Source of the DNA: JADYZU01 sp964443055
GTDB lineage: Bacteria > Pseudomonadota > Alphaproteobacteria > Rhodobacterales > Rhodobacteraceae
Reading direction: 5' to 3'
Length of the DNA: 5,777 bases
Assembly (NCBI GenBank): GCA_964443055.1
Contig: CAYUBT010000161.1
Coordinates: 1 to 5,777, forward strand
Shown here piece by piece: positions 5,716-5,777 of the stretch; position 1 is the first letter of the stretch, and each line of letters begins with the position of its first letter. A program made the position numbers and the translations under genes. The notes under the pieces were generated by a model that saw nothing but the letters and a program-made list of their open reading frames with translations, ran no database searches and was not told the origin of the DNA.

Positions 5716-5777
5716 CGGGACATCCGGGCGTCTCGTAGCCGCCCGAGGCCTCGAACACTGCCCGCCCGTTGCAGGAA
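5675..5777 (-). pseudogene. Possible IS110-family transposase remnant, truncated at the repeat
   Basis: Reading leftward from 5776, the frame gives 33 residues before a stop at 5675-5677. It begins SCNGRAVFEASGGYETPG. The sequence AVFEASGGYE resembles the conserved [VI]-x-E-A-T-G-G-Y-E segment of IS110-type DEDD transposases, where the first Glu is one of the catalytic acidic residues. After GGYE the expected continuation (a helix running into the rest of the RuvC-like domain) is missing. Instead the frame reads into the partial palindromic repeat, which encodes the last residues and the stop. If real, the 5' part of the gene lies beyond the right edge and the 3' part is lost. The evidence is one ten-residue motif, so this is tentative. 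Confidence 0.35.

Overview
The window is GC-rich (by eye well over 60%), and its gene order and protein styles fit an alphaproteobacterium, most likely of the Rhodobacterales/roseobacter type. That placement is inferred from familiarity with such che clusters, not from a database search.

Positions 1-3300 hold a minus-strand chemotaxis operon. Transcribed right to left, it encodes a small STAS-domain protein, a single-domain CheY, the histidine kinase CheA, the coupling protein CheW and the first 42 codons of a membrane chemoreceptor (MCP) that runs off the left edge. The first four genes are joined by three identical 4-base stop/start overlaps (ATGA), so they are almost certainly co-transcribed and translationally coupled. 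Together they make a core signalling unit: receptor and CheW control CheA, which phosphorylates CheY. No adaptation enzymes (CheR, CheB, CheD) or annotated CheY phosphatase are visible.

Positions 3301-3494 are a divergent intergenic region. The plus-strand gene at 3495-5225 encodes a soluble, almost all-helical protein of about 576 residues. It is the most interesting object here. It has a degenerate MCP hairpin tip with the key Glu changed to Arg. It also has two CheZ-like hallmarks: a D-I-T-R-Q sequence matching the DxTxQ catalytic motif of CheZ, and an extreme C-terminal acidic/hydrophobic peptide (DDLAAVLF) resembling the CheZ tail that docks on CheY. A hypothesis is that it is an unrecognised CheY-P phosphatase or CheY-binding regulator built on a receptor-like coiled coil and encoded opposite the operon it would act on.

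Positions 5226-5777 contain no convincing intact gene. They hold several inverted repeats, some mutually exclusive, one complete and one partial copy of a GTCATTGCGAGG-type palindromic dispersed repeat, and at the right edge a short fragment resembling the E-A-[ST]-G-G-Y-E region of IS110-family transposases. This part looks like an accessory or decaying boundary next to the chemotaxis locus.
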